A stretch of 64,000 nt of DNA, from assembly GCA_003313425.1 (NCBI GenBank), contig NHZP01000002.1, positions 372,001 through 436,000 of the forward strand, in the 5' to 3' direction. This DNA is from Pseudopyrenochaeta lycopersici. Taxonomy: Eukaryota > Ascomycota > Dothideomycetes > Pleosporales > Pseudopyrenochaetaceae. A program made the translations under genes and the position numbers. Positions 47,257 to 59,675 of the stretch are shown here, in pieces (the stretch's first letter is position 1; every line of letters starts with the position of its first letter). The notes below the pieces were generated by a model. That model ran no database searches. It was not told the DNA's origin and saw nothing but the letters and a program-made list of their open reading frames with translations.

Positions 47257-48062
47257 TCATAGACCCTGCCGTATCCTCTCTGCAAGCTGCCTCTTACCGA
47301 ACTCCCAAGCGTTCAGGAAGCCCTGTTCTGAGAGGTCGATATTCTTCATCGAGGTCATGTCTTGCGCCGGCGGCTTGCTGACACGCGAGGCGACAATGAC
47401 AGGGTCGGTCTCAAGGATAATTCCGTCGTCTACGAGCTCATCGACGGCGAGCGACTATTCTTGTTAGCCCATGTACCGTTCATATCGCTTGCATGGCAGA
47501 ACATACCACCAGGTCGTAATTCTCGATAACGGTGCGCTTGTCGACAGAGTTCCTGCAATCTGTTAGATACAGCTGGGAGTAATTGCAGGGAGGCACTACT
47601 TCAGAAGAATGTTGAGCGAGTCTCTGAGCGCTAGGACAACACTGTGACGCGTGTTAGTTGTGTTCGTCCTACCGCTATGGCCATGTGCATACCTGTAGAG
47701 CAGGACTTCGTTTTCGTCTACACTCCCAACAACGTAGAGCATGACGTCTGACTCCATCTTGAAGACAATGACTTTCTGGTCGTATAATATAATGTCTGTT
47801 GTCTGCTTGGCTGTTTTCTCTGTCCGCCGTGTTAACACACGGCTTGAGTGGTGTTGACGCTTCAAGGCCACGTACCCAAGAGGCCCTTCTCGAAAGCCTT
47901 CTGGTCCTTCACCGTCTTGTAGGCAATCTGGCCGGGGTAGTCGTTCTGGTGGCCTGCAGGCGGATGTGGGTTGGAGTAGTACTTTGTGAGGATGCGGGAG
48001 CCATCGTCAATGGCGAGGATGAGGATCGCCTGGACGCTGAAGAGGGAGAGAGGGCGCGACAT
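47257..48062 (-). CDS. RET3: Coatomer subunit zeta (COPI)
   Basis: Small longin-like subunit of the COPI F-subcomplex for Golgi-to-ER retrograde vesicles. Five exons (48062-47876, 47819-47693, 47641-47600, 47552-47507 and 47454-47257) fit in phase for 199 aa, the usual family size. The order is MSRPLSLFSVQAILILAIDD, GSRILTKYYSNPH, AYKTVKDQKAFEKGLLEKT, DIILYDQKVIVFKMESDVML and YVVGSVDENEVLLY. These are followed by LALRDSLNILLKNSVDKRTV and DELVDDGIILETDPVIVASR. The C-terminus ends ERIRQGL. A mitochondrial repeat protein gene starts divergently 191 bp away. Confidence 0.94.
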
Positions 48063-48253
48063 TGTGAAGGAGCCGTGTATGTGTTGGGGTCGTCGTCAAT
48101 GCGGACAGTGTTTACAGCTCCAGTGGGGTTTCGATCGATAGGTGTCTCCTCCACGCGAGTCGGCGAACACGGAAGTGAGCCTGGTCTTGGCGCATCCGAA
48201 AAGTTACAGCCACAGAGAGCATGGCAAGCATTTGGTGAATCTTCACTTCAGAT
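48063..48253. promoter_or_regulatory. Compact divergent promoter (RET3 / mitochondrial protein)
   Basis: Only 191 bp separate the two divergent start codons, so core promoter elements are probably shared. No TATA box is evident. Confidence 0.5.
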
Positions 48254-50794
48254 ATGCATAGGCTGTCGCGCAAACCGCTGGCTTCGCTGGTCTGCCCCTC
48301 AGCGCCGTTTCTTGCACCTCGTCTCCTACGCGCCACTATACCTGTCGCTGCAAAGCCACTCCAATGCTCGCCGGCAGGAGGCAGCCTCCAGGTATCATGC
48401 TATGCGACTGGCTCCAAGAACAAAGCCAAAGGGCTGCCACGAAAGCCTTTACGGGCAGACAACCATTATAAGAAGCCCAGGTCGGCAGTAGAAGATCCAG
48501 TAAGATAATTGCCATTTCCACACAATATTTGCTCACCAAGATAGACGGCGCCTCTGGTCGCCCAGTTCCGGCAGGCATGTGAGATTCGAAATGTGCAGCA
48601 GGTCATGGACCTGTACCCGACTCTCCTTGAGGCCCGGGCCCTGAACTCATACGATACCCGCCGCATCACCCAGGCCCTACATGTGCGCATTCGCAACATC
48701 TCCGCCGACACCAAGCGATCCGACATCTTCCCCTTCGTGCAGCAGATTACCTCTGATCTCCGCAGTGGAGCACTCCAGCCCCACCCCTACGCCTTTGTCC
48801 ATCTCTTTGGCATATATAAAGACTGCAAGCGCTTCGACGAGGGACACAAGCTCTGGCAATGGCTGGTCGAGCAGGACGAGCAATATGTGTCCCAGGCTGC
48901 CTACGGCGCCGCCATCGAGCTCATGGCATATGGCGGCATTATGAGCCTACCAGATCTCGAGGACCTATATATCGACGGTCTGAAGCGGTTTCCTGGCACC
49001 TTTGCTGAATATCACCTCTCGCCCGATGCCATCGTCCCGGATCGCACTCAGCCTACCGCAATCGCCGGCATTCCCACAATTCTCCTCCAAGGTATATTAA
49101 CAGCACGCATACTAGCACGCGACTGGAAGAAGGCATATCTCGCCCTAGACACTGCTCTGCGTCTCTTTCCCACGCAGACTCCATCCCGCTATTTTGAGCT
49201 GTTCATGACAGAGAGGTCCCTCTCAGAAGCATATACCGCATACCTAGTCGCATGTCGTGCAGGTGTCTGTCTTAGGCCAACCCATGTGACGGCGCTCATC
49301 ATGAAGATGAGAGCTGCCATAGGCGCGTCCCCATCAATGGCTGATCGGATGATGCTGGCCCGCGCTATTGCGAATGCGCTCTACGCCTACTTGGAGGCTG
49401 GAGGACAATTAGAAAGCATACACGTTGGGGCCTTCATACATGCACTCGGACAAGTTTTACCCGAGAAAATTGCTGGTGAAGACTATGAGGAAGAAGCCGC
49501 ACAGATGCGCAACACCATTGTCGTTGCAGCCCACGAAATCATGTCCGGACTCATTCAAGCCGGCATGTCTCCTCAGATTCACCCGTTCGAGGCCCTCATC
49601 TCTCTTTCCGGCAAACTTCGAGTTCCGGGCTTGCTATCGACAACCATGCAGGACGTCCAAACAGCTGGCATAGAACTTGGGCCCATAGGAACCAGAAGCG
49701 CCCTCACATCCGCTGGTCTCGTAGCGGACAAAGCACTCATTGAGCAACTTTGGGAGCGCGTCGTCTCTGCCGCTGAGGCAGAGAGTACACAGATACCGTT
49801 CGAGGACTGGATCACATTCACCAAAGCCTGCCGCCGAGCTGGTCACGCAGACTATTTCCGGAGTCAACTATTGAAGTTGCCGCATGCCATTACTGCAAGC
49901 ATCGAGAGGCATCTTATCCAACAGATTGACCAGCAAGAGCCTGGGCCGTCCGGTCCTGAGTCCTTCGTCTATATGATACCTGAAGAAGTCACTTTGCAAA
50001 TTGAGACACTCAAAACCCAGATGAAGAGCATTGAGACTGTCGTCATGTCTGGCCAGCCGCTTAATCTTCTGAAGTCCCCGTTCTACATGCACATTGACCC
50101 AGAACACCCACCGTTAGGCGAGGCGTATGATCTGCGGGCTGTTTATGACGAGCTGACGACAGATCCTCATCAGCCACCGCCTCCGCCGCCCCCGGCGGGG
50201 TCGTCTGTCCCAGTTCCTTTGAGTCCTACAGGCATACCGCTTGACGAACTTCGCTTCCAGAATTGGATCACCGTACTAGAGATGATGGACGATGCTGAAG
50301 CGTACGAGTCGGACTTTCAATTCGCTGTGAATGCAGCAATCAAGGCTGGAAAGCCATTCAAGGGGACTCCAGAGCTTCTACGCTTGCAAAAGGAAAAGGG
50401 CCCCCTACGTTCTGCAGGAGGCCTCCGCCTCAGAGTGAAAGCTCTCCGAGCCTCCAACCCTGCAGATGTACCCATCTACCGCAAAATCGGTTCGGAGGTA
50501 CCAGAAGAGAAATACAAGCCGATGGCTTATCAAGCGAGTAACGATAAATGGAGTACGAGGAAGATACACAAACATCCAACATCCAAACAACCAAATTTCA
50601 TGCATCGCGAGAAACCGACGAAGCTAGAACAGGTAGAGGGAGCTCCCAAGTTGACCTACGTCCGCCTTGACTCGGACCATGATGCGCCGAGCACGCCTCG
50701 ACATAGGCCGCTTGTGCGAAAGATCCATGGTAACGCCGTAGAGAACTCGCCCACGGAGCAGTCAGCGAGTGAAGCGTCGAGTGTAGAAAAATAA
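48254..50794 (+). CDS. Mitochondrial helical-repeat (PPR-like) protein, hypothetical
   Basis: Probably a mitochondrial matrix RNA-binding or translation factor. Exon 1 (48254-48499) encodes a typical presequence rich in Arg, Leu, Ala and Ser and lacking acidic residues (MHRLSRKPLASLVCPSAPFL, APRLLRATIPVAAK). It joins exon 2 (48545-50794) in phase 0 (AVEDP|TAPLVAQFRQ), 831 aa. The middle region is a long series of paired helices (PYAFVHLFGIYKDCKRFDEG, ILTARILARDWKKAYLALDT, YLVACRAGVCLRPTHVTALI) resembling degenerate 35-residue PPR units. Residues about 500 onward hold a poly-proline run of eight or more. A conserved-looking end follows (GKPFKGTPELLRLQKEKGPL) with a basic tail. Which mitochondrial transcript or complex it serves is not visible from sequence. 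Confidence 0.82.
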
Positions 50795-53354
50795 ACTCCC
50801 CAGGAACGCCACCTGTACTGAGATACCCGGTATTACAACACAGTCGCCTACTATTTTGTAATCATTGCATGTACACCATATGTACCCCCCAAATTTAGAA
50901 GGCGTTCCGGCATGGGCGATCAAAAATGGCATCAGTGGCGTACGGGTTGTATAGTAGGTTTGCGCATGATCGTGCATTGCATTGCAGCGCTTCGCATGGC
51001 AAGCGAGCATCTTTATTCATAGCACATGTTACTTTGCCTGGTAATTCTGCATTTTGTGTTTTATCCGTTCGTTTTCGATTACTATCTATGTCTTCACTCT
51101 ATCATACCGCTATTTCCGTCTGCAGCAACGTCCACAATATTCGAAAGTACATGATAAGGTGTTAGGTGCGGAAACGCGGAAAAATACCCATCCGCCCAGG
51201 TCTCTTTTTTTGGTCTTCAATCTCGACTTTCCGCCCTCGCCGTAATTAAACACAAAGTGTCTACGCGTGTCGCCAGTAGCCTCCTCCAGATGCAAAGTTC
51301 AAAGCCTTTCCACGCTGCGACCAATGCTGCAAGACATTCACTCTTAATCGGCCCGCTTCACGTCTTCTGCCGGTAGCCTCAGTGCGCGACCTACACACGG
51401 CTTTTTTTCCTTCTTTTTCCTTTTCCCCAGGCTATTCTGAAAAATCTAATTATGGGGGAGCGCTTTCGCTCCGCGTCCAAATTAGTACTATAAAGCGACA
51501 AGCCAAGTCACAGTGCGTCCGTCAGAAAGCGCATAGACGCGTTTCGGTCTTCTGTGCCGTAGCTGCTGGGCATGACTTGTAACACAGTTCACTAAGCCAT
51601 ATACTTGTAGGATCTATCTTGGAGAATGGTTCATGCTGGGATGGAATGATGGCGTGCATAGCTCTGGGCGTTTCGTCTCGCTGTTTCCACCGGCCCTTAT
51701 CGGAAAGGGAATTACATTGCAACGTCTGTGGGTACTTTGGGCTTCTGATCGATGCCTTAAAGCCAAGTACATGCAAGGTGCCTGCGGTGTCGCGTGCGCA
51801 CTTGCCCTTGGGCGCAGAGCGTATTCGCAATCTTCCTGGGGAGTTGCGACAACGGGGATCTGGAATTATTGCAGCGTGGCCCGGCATGGATTTGCTCCAA
51901 AAGCAGAGCCGCTGCTATTCATATGCACCCCGCAAACTCCTGAAACGCGAGCCGCGGGCCACAGACAGATCTGCAACGGTTTTGCATGGGCTCAACGTGC
52001 TGCGAATCCCCGTGCAACTGTTGCGTGAAACTGCGTGTCATTTTGCCAGGAACAGGGCAAAATGTCCCCTTCAAGGGCGATTAAATTGACGTCCACATGG
52101 GTGTACCCAGAGCGGACTAATCCTTCCGTAACGGTCTGTAGCATACATGTAAATTGAGGGTTGTTTCGGGGGACGCTGGGTGTTGTTGCAGAACCACGGC
52201 ACCACTTGTCTATATGGGGTGAAGTCACTACTAACAGTACGTACCCAGACCTAAGCAGCGGCTCCGTCGAACGCGAAAAGTAAGACACGGCAAAACTTCG
52301 GGTAAAACGGTTTGAAGCGAGCAACGGATAAGGAAAGTGGCTTATCCTGATTGTTTCCACGTGTGCCGGTAAGTTGTAATATGAAATTTTATCCGGGGTT
52401 CCGTTGTCATGCCATACAATGCCCTTGTTACTCGCATCCACGTATCCATTGCCTGTTCTTTTCTACCTCACAAAAAAAAGCCTAAATATACTTTCTGCTA
52501 GTAATAACCCTTGATCCTCAAGCTTCCCCAGACACAGACATTCTTACCTGGTACTACGCTACAGGGCTCCGTGTCCAGAATGTAACGTATACTAATGCGC
52601 TATTAGCAATGTCTAGGGTCTAGTTGTAGAATGGCTCACAGACTTTCGTCTATGCAATATATGGCTCCGCTATACGTAAGCGGGTAGGTCGGGAAATGCT
52701 GGCCAGGAAGATCATGGCTAGACTGGGCATGGTGGTAGCCTTGTTTCACACCGTAAGTCTGACGTGACTTGGCTTTGCCACTGTAGACGGCCTAGCGGGA
52801 GCGGAGCGCCCCGTTGCGAGGTAGCTGGGGGAAGGTGTACCGGCGTTTTGTGTTACCATGTGTGTCAGATGGAGGTTCTAGAAGGTTGATCTCCGGGGGT
52901 GGAGTAGGGCGAGTTGCAGTAGTATGCGCACTGACATGGGTAGAAGTCGAGAGAAAGAGTATGGAGCAAATCGATCAAAGTTTCTTATTACCAGATACTG
53001 TAGTCTAAAATGATGGACAGCTCAAACCATACTGCGCGGCGGCGTTGAGAAGCGTCGCGATGATATACCAAGTCTATCCCGTAACAAAGGAAGTGTAGAG
53101 CAGTGCTGTCGAGTCGTCAAGTCGACGGGGGAATCAGAAGAAGATAAGCAAATGACCGCGATCAACGCGCAAAAACCAAAAATACAAATGGAAATCCATG
53201 TCAATGTACAGCCAGAATGCTCCAGTCCAATGTTCTAGAGCGCAAAAGTCCAAGATCCACCCGCTCGCTAAATGCAAACAATCAAATCAGTAGTACAGGA
53301 ATCGAACATTCTTTTCTTGTCCTCGGGAGAAAAGGAGGCCAAGAAGAAGGTGGC
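50795..53354. other. 2.5-kb gene-poor spacer
   Basis: No convincing coding sequence on either strand; the open frames are short, lack conserved motifs and do not splice into a model. Composition is mixed. No RNA gene or repeat was recognised. It may include the 3' leader of the small gene at 53355. Confidence 0.5.
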
Positions 53355-53582
53355 TTAGTTCGAAACACTACCACTGGGTGATCGTTGCTCAGTTGGAGTC
53401 GACGGGAAGGAGAAGTCGACAGGCGATGGTGGAGGCGCTGGCGTCTCGTTGATATCCGAAGAACGTGAGGTCAAGCTGGAAGAGGCTTTGAAGGCAGCGC
53501 TGACATCGTGGCCGAGGGTTGAGTTGGTAAGGATGGAAAGGCGCTGGCGCGGGTTGAAGGCTGAGGCTGTTGAGGCAGGCAT
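53355..53582 (-). CDS. Small Ser/Pro-rich hypothetical protein
   Basis: Single exon of 75 aa. The ATG at 53582 sits in a good context (CAAAGATGCC) and follows a pyrimidine-rich leader typical of fungal 5' UTRs. Sequence features are FNPRQRLSILTNSTLGHDVS, AAFKASSSLTSRSSD and a Pro-rich tail (ETPAPPPSPVDFSFPSTPTE). It is probably a short, mostly disordered conserved fungal protein. I do not recognise a domain. The NPRQRLS and SSSLTSRSSD stretches could be phosphorylation sites. Confidence 0.55.
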   Translation of the reverse strand: MPASTASAFNPRQRLSILTNSTLGHDVSAAFKASSSLTSRSSDINETPAPPPSPVDFSFPSTPTEQRSPSGSVSN

Positions 53583-56334
53583 CTTTGGAGTTGTGGATGG
53601 TGTAGTGAGGATGGAGTACTTTTGGTACGACGGAAAACTTGAATTGAAACCTGGACGCGAGGGTTGGGGGGTGTTCAGAGAGAGCGACTAAATAGTCAAG
53701 GTCGGTATGCCGAATTGACGAACACGGGCCGGATACGATAATGCGAGGTGAGATGTCAAAAGTCGAGCAGGGCAGGACTCGGGGGAAGGCGCAAGCTTAT
53801 GAGTTGTCTCGGGATTGGGACAGGCAGGTTATTTGCTGGCAGAATTGGAATGGCTGATTTATTTCTCCAAGGCAAGTTGTGGGAAAGGCTGATACAGGAC
53901 GCGAATCGAATAGAGTCTGAGAGAGGGTGAGTCAGATTTAATATCAAGGATGTTTGGGAATGCGACGGGGCTGATAGAAGGTGGGCGGAAGAGTGCGCTG
54001 GCATGTGCCGGATTGGGAGCAAGGAAATGGCAGAGCCCCGGATTGGCGTGCAGGTGTAGAACGGGCTGCATTTGAGGCTTACTTACTGTTGCTGGGCTGC
54101 TGCCAACGAGGAAGGCCGGATGCACAAATGACGATGTGGTTGGACGGGCGTAGTGTCGTGTTCTACGAATTAACCGTCGAGTTGGGACGCCAGGGTACGA
54201 GTGTCTCAAGCCGGGCAAGTGAAATGCTTCAGTAAGACGCAACGAAAACCAAGGGCTGACGAGCACGCTTTATGATCAAGTGGAACAGGGGGGTGGATGG
54301 AGACGACTGTGTAAGGGAGGGTAATCAATCGTGAGCGAGATGCTGAGTTGTGCTATGTGATATGCCGGATGACGATACCGCGACTAAGGGGGGAATGGCT
54401 CTTATAGCACGGTACGCAACGATTCACCGCCGGATCTTGACTCGCATGAGTGAGCCGGATGAGACGCTTTGAGCAAAAGGAAACGCATCGCAGCAATTAA
54501 AGACGCCGAGCAACACGGGGAAGCGGACGGTTGCGCTCCTTGCTTTGGCTCGGTGGTTGCACTTGGACTAACAGTGCACCCCACGGCCTAAACCTTCCCA
54601 GGTTCCAGCGTCGGTGGCGTCCGGGGTTGGTCCTGTCACCGTTCGAGGAATCTGAGATTGTCCTGATGCGAAAATGCAAAGCGAATCCGCATGCGACCAC
54701 ACGGGGTCAAGAGTGTCCAGCGCAGCCAGGCCGTCTGCGGCATCCCACGCATTCCTTCTATCAAAGACCATGTCCATGACGGGGGACACCTATCGCGGGC
54801 GGGATGAAGAAGCAACGAGCCCTGACGGACGTGGGAGCCACCGTGTCTCTTGGGCTCGCAAGCAAGGCGCCATTCCAGCCGTGGTGGCCCCGGATGAGCC
54901 AGGACAAGTCATCCTCTGACCGCTCCACGAAGAAGCCACCATCCCACGCCGCACGCGAGGCTTGCGGCAGGCAGGACGGGGTAAGTGGAGCTCGGGTTGC
55001 ATTCCCCGGGATTCCAGCCGGCTGGGATTCACCCACTCAGCGAGGCGTCTGGAGCTCTGGCTTGCCAGTCTCAAGGACAGCGCGCATCAGCGTGCCGTCG
55101 TGCTGTCGTCGACGGCCTCGTTGCAGCCCTCCTTTTGGACGCTTGCACCGAGTCACGCACCCGACTCCAACGGGCATCAAGTTCCTGGATAGGCAGGCCG
55201 CCGTTGCGCGGGATTAAAAAGTGCGCGACACCAATCCGGCCGAGATGTTCCTGCAATAAGGCTTCGAGAAGGACGCATCAGAAGGACGCTCGAGCCCTCC
55301 CCTGTCCGTCCACGGCAACCCAATCCACGACTCGGAGCGGCTTGGGCCATTCGTCGGATCCCCTTTGCCATGTCTTCGCTCTTCTCCCGCTGTTCCGTGA
55401 CGGGCAGAGGAGGAGCAACATCGCCGGCAGAATCGCGCCCTCTCAGGCCTCTGCCTGCCCTGCGTTGGGTGCCAACTTGTTTCTGTTGTGCTCGCCCAGG
55501 GGCAGGACTGACAAGTGACACTGGTGCACGCCCAAAGCACTCACGTAACAGCATCATGCCTGTCCCCTACAACAGAGACAAATGATGCGTGTCGTCGCCA
55601 GCCTCATGTCCTGCGTCAGCCCACCGCCCTGTCAACCAGTTTCCTGGCTATCGGGGAGCTGCCTCCGGGCTTCATTTCGCGATGGAGCTGTGCGCCGACG
55701 CCGCCTCGGCTGTTGTCTGTCGTGCAATAGCTCGCAGCCCAGGCGTGATTTCCGTCGTGTCAGTCTCTCACAACACCGAATAGGAAGCCATGGGAGCTGC
55801 TAGTCGGACATCAGCACCATGGCGACGCCGTCATTTCATCGCAGGGAATACAAGCTGACCTTTGCGTCTCCATCCTAGTGGCCTGCCACATTAGCCAGCT
55901 TGCTTTTGACTTTCCGCATTCCCCGGACAAGCCTTACAGCCTGATCTGGGGAAGTCGATCCCTCCCCTTGCCTTAAGGCTGTCGGGAGAGACATCCCCGC
56001 CAAATTGTGGGACGTCGGCTGGCGGCAATAAACGTCGCACAAGCGACGTGCTACATTAGACCGTCGTCACGAAAGCGAGTGTTGTGTCCAGCGGTACCAA
56101 GTCCCATTGGTGAGGCCGACTTTGCTGGATACATGTAGAATTTCCCCTCCCCCTTGATCGAATGTACCTTCCCGGTTCCTGTTGCAGTGTCTCTCACCGC
56201 TTGCTATCGATGCTTCACCGCACCTTGATCTAGTGAAAATTTTCTAGCTCGGTGCAACGGCGACTGTAGGAAGGTCAGAAAGGTAAGAATGTCGTAAGTG
56301 TTCCGGGCTTTGTGTCTCTGTGTTGAGCCGAACA
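53583..56334. other. 2.7-kb gene-free stretch, GC-richer in its middle
   Basis: No supported gene. From about 54400 to 56100 the sequence is clearly GC-richer than its flanks, with many CG dinucleotides and no long ATG-initiated frame with conserved features. The left end holds the leader of the small gene at 53582. No RNA gene was recognised by eye. Confidence 0.5.
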
Positions 56335-57120
56335 ATGGAGCACCTTTCTCTCTTGGTGTCTAGGAAAAGGCAGGAATACTCCAATCCGTTCGACTATACT
56401 TCTCAATATGGCCACTGGATCTCATCGATGTCCTGGAATGGCATCGATGTGATTACGTACCACCAGACCTTTGGTTACTTACCGAAGTTTAACGGGAATG
56501 TACGTACGCCTATCAGCGATATACACGAGGACTCGCGCAGCATGCCGTCCCATACATCAGCTTGGATGTTCTATGAAGTCAAAGACCCTGCTAGCCTTTT
56601 GAACGCACGTATTCGGCAATTGCCTGATAGATCTACACGCCCTTGTTTGGAAGGGGCCATTTGTGTCAAATCAGGCTACTGTTACTTAAGAAGCCACTGT
56701 TTGCCATGGATTCCTCTGAAACTATGCTTCCTTTCGTCAATAAAGTTCCTTATTTTTAGACTGATCCGCCCCTACTTCGGCATTGCTGGCTGGAATTTGC
56801 ACCGAAGAATGCATTCACTGTGTTCAAATTTCAAGTCCTTAACTAATCGCGGAGATAGAGATATAGAGAAAATATTCGAGATGGACCTCCTGGTACACAT
56901 CAAATGGGGCCATCCCCTCCATACATACAGTACTTTATGTGATCAATTAACTCCGAAGATTAACGAGCCTGTAGAATATTATGGTTTTTCCCTAATATGC
57001 ACCAAAACTACGTTAGCTCTTTGTAGTATCAGAATGCTTCCACTAGCTCGAACCCTTTTAGCTGTCGGCGAGGAAGTGCAGTCGCAGCGTACAGCAACGG
57101 TAAATACAATTTCTTCGTAG
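56335..57120 (+). CDS. Unrecognised 261-aa hypothetical protein in AT-rich region
   Basis: Open frame from the ATG at 56335 (MEHLSLLVSRKRQEYSNPFD) to the stop at 57120, without introns. The sequence is protein-like, with an aromatic-rich part (YGHWISSMSWNGIDVITYHQ), a hydrophobic stretch (LKLCFLSSIKFLIFRLIRPY) that could be a membrane segment, and a helical end. I do not recognise any domain, and no signal peptide is evident. Given the decayed surroundings it may be a lineage-specific gene, a broken gene or a chance frame. Confidence 0.35.
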   Translation: MEHLSLLVSRKRQEYSNPFDYTSQYGHWISSMSWNGIDVITYHQTFGYLPKFNGNVRTPISDIHEDSRSMPSHTSAWMFYEVKDPASLLNARIRQLPDRSTRPCLEGAICVKSGYCYLRSHCLPWIPLKLCFLSSIKFLIFRLIRPYFGIAGWNLHRRMHSLCSNFKSLTNRGDRDIEKIFEMDLLVHIKWGHPLHTYSTLCDQLTPKINEPVEYYGFSLICTKTTLALCSIRMLPLARTLLAVGEEVQSQRTATVNTISS

Positions 57121-59675
57121 TCTATGCAAGACATTTCTCGAAGGGGCTGTGAGACTCTGATAAGGAAGTTCTAGACCACGACTCTGGAATTAGAAAGCCT
57201 AGGACAAAATTCAATTAACCCGTCCATAGGCCCTGAACCACGTCAACTTCGAAGTTCTTGAAGCGAGTGGATGTCTCGACATGCACGATGCAGACTGAAG
57301 ATGGTCATTTCTACCAACAAGCCGGAAATACGCCTTATGAGATCGTTCTAGATAACATTCAGGAGTTGAGATTGCAGCATACGCAATCTCGGATGGAGGA
57401 TTAAGGTACATGGAAATTTCCAATATCTAAAGACGCAGACCCAGAGGATAGGGTTTCGTGAATGGGAAATTATGGAAGGTCAGACATTCAGTGCAATTAA
57501 TGACTTCTAGCAGACTTTTGGTCTTGACAAACATGCGTATGATCTGCTATGAACCCCATTCTATACATCTCTATCTTGTGGGCAACCAGAAAGAGGCCCC
57601 TGTGCCGAGTTCTGTGCGCTATGGTGTCGATTGTCTTCTCTGCGGAGCAGCCTCACATATTCGCCTAGCAGTTCATTCAGAGCAGCTTAAGTGTCGAAAA
57701 CCAATCCAAGTCCAGAAAATCCCTCCGAACCACAAACAATGATTCTAGCCGACTTGACCCTTAAACGACGCCTCTCAAGAGCCACGTTTGAAAGGGTGAC
57801 AATTTTTAGCTTGCTTGCGATTCCCTCTCCTAAGGACGGGTACTTTAACCGTATGCGTTTCTCGACGTGATTAAACCTACATTTACTATTCCTGATCCCG
57901 AAGTGGTACGTTTCTCTCTCGTTTCTTTACTACAGCCTCGTTGCTTCATACATCCGATGTTCTTTTACAAATGGTGTCACCACGCTTAGTTGCTGATCCA
58001 TTGCTGCTGTTAAATGATCTGGTAGGGTCTGCGAGGTTCCCAAGGAGCATTTGGACATACACTGCATGAGAAGCAAGATCATGGTGCCAGTAGGCACTCC
58101 TGACCATGTGGATATGTGACCATTGATCAATTCTAAAGAATTGGGGGCGAATCCGAAGTCACTCCTCACATTCTTCAATGTACGCGGTCGCCAACTTCAA
58201 TAAATCTTGCTTTGGTAGTACCCATACTCATGCCAACGGCTGTAGGGACTGTGTGCTACGTTCCACTGACCAAGATGCAACTGAAGAGCTCCTATGCTTT
58301 CAGATTAAATTCCAATTTGAGAACAAAGTGAAGAAGTGAGTCCAAAACGAAGCGAAAAGCCTCAGAGTTTCAGGTCCAAATTCACCTCCAAAACTCGGTA
58401 TACTAATGACCAACAATCTTTCTAGTCGTAACTCCGCCTCCAGACTACTTGGACTGGCTGTCGCAGATCTTCTGAACATTCAGTTACATGACGACTACTA
58501 AATTCAACAAAGTGGACGACAATCTCGTAGCAAATGCGGAATTTTCAAAGCCACAAATTAGGCTGACTACTTAGGCAACAGTCATATTTAGATTGGATCT
58601 CGATTTGCAAGAAACATTTTAATAATGATGAACATTATGGTCCTAACTATCGGCACTAAATGCATCACTGAATTAATTTACTTGCAGGAATCTTTTTAAA
58701 CAGAAGTCAGCAAATTTGTATCTATCATCATTTTGAGTTCCGCAGTGTGAGTTTCCTTGTTAACAGAGCTTTCAGATCAGAAATAGCATAGCAGATTGCG
58801 ATGTTGATATTCCAGTGAACGTGTGCAGGGAGCTAGATAGTGCTAATACCATGTATCAAGATATGATATGAAAGTGAGAACCATTATTTCCCAGCCGGAG
58901 ACGCTACAGACTATGTCGCCCCGAAATTGCTCGAGCGTCCGAATGAGGCTATCTTCCTCGTGATAGGCCATCCACCACGTCATCAAACATGAAAAAGATA
59001 AGTCGTAGCACTTTCGAGATACGCATATGATAATGTGGTCAGATTTCTGATAACGATAGGTCGAGATGGGGTATGCTGTGCCTTATCATGCAGTATCCAA
59101 GAAACGCTCATGAAGATCTTACGCAGATATGGAAGGACATAATCAAGGGTACTGGCTAGATCGGAGATTGTCCAGTAACACCAAGCGTCTAATCAAACAC
59201 AACATAGTAGGATGGGGAAACGCTCTAATTAATAATGAGTTGACTAATTTTATGTCCATGAGCGTATACATCTTCAACTGCAACTGAGGTCTGGCAGGAT
59301 ATGGATCGATGATGCCCTAGTTATGAGGCTCTTACACGCGATCAAAACACCATAATAGCAGTTCAATCTTTCAAGAAAAAAAAATTCACATAAAAATGGC
59401 GAATGCGAATCTCGAAATAGGACATGGGAATGTCAAGATGCAAAAGTTAAAATGCGGTGCCGGAGTACGACCCGCAAACTTCCGCATTAGATCGTCTTCG
59501 TGACGCAATGTATCGACAACGCTTGGGAAGCACGCATCAATCAAATGCGGGGTTTTAGTAGATCTACGTCTTGATAGCGGATACAAGAAAGAGTTACTAG
59601 AGAAAGTTTTCGAGTTTTCCCTGTGTTGGAAGAAGAGAAGATCAACTCAAAATTGAGATCGTATAGCTTCCAAAC
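57121..59675. other. AT-rich gene desert
   Basis: About 2.5 kb with dense stops in all frames and no recognised gene. Weak protein-like shreds occur, for example on the minus strand near 58950-59030, but none can be assigned. The character fits old, decaying accessory DNA. Confidence 0.5.

Noticed and set aside
58930..59040. Minus-strand FMFDDVVDGL, similar to the aspartate-rich motif of class I terpene synthases.
   Set aside because: Only about 20 residues fit, stops surround it, and I found no second metal-binding motif downstream; too weak to call a pseudogene.
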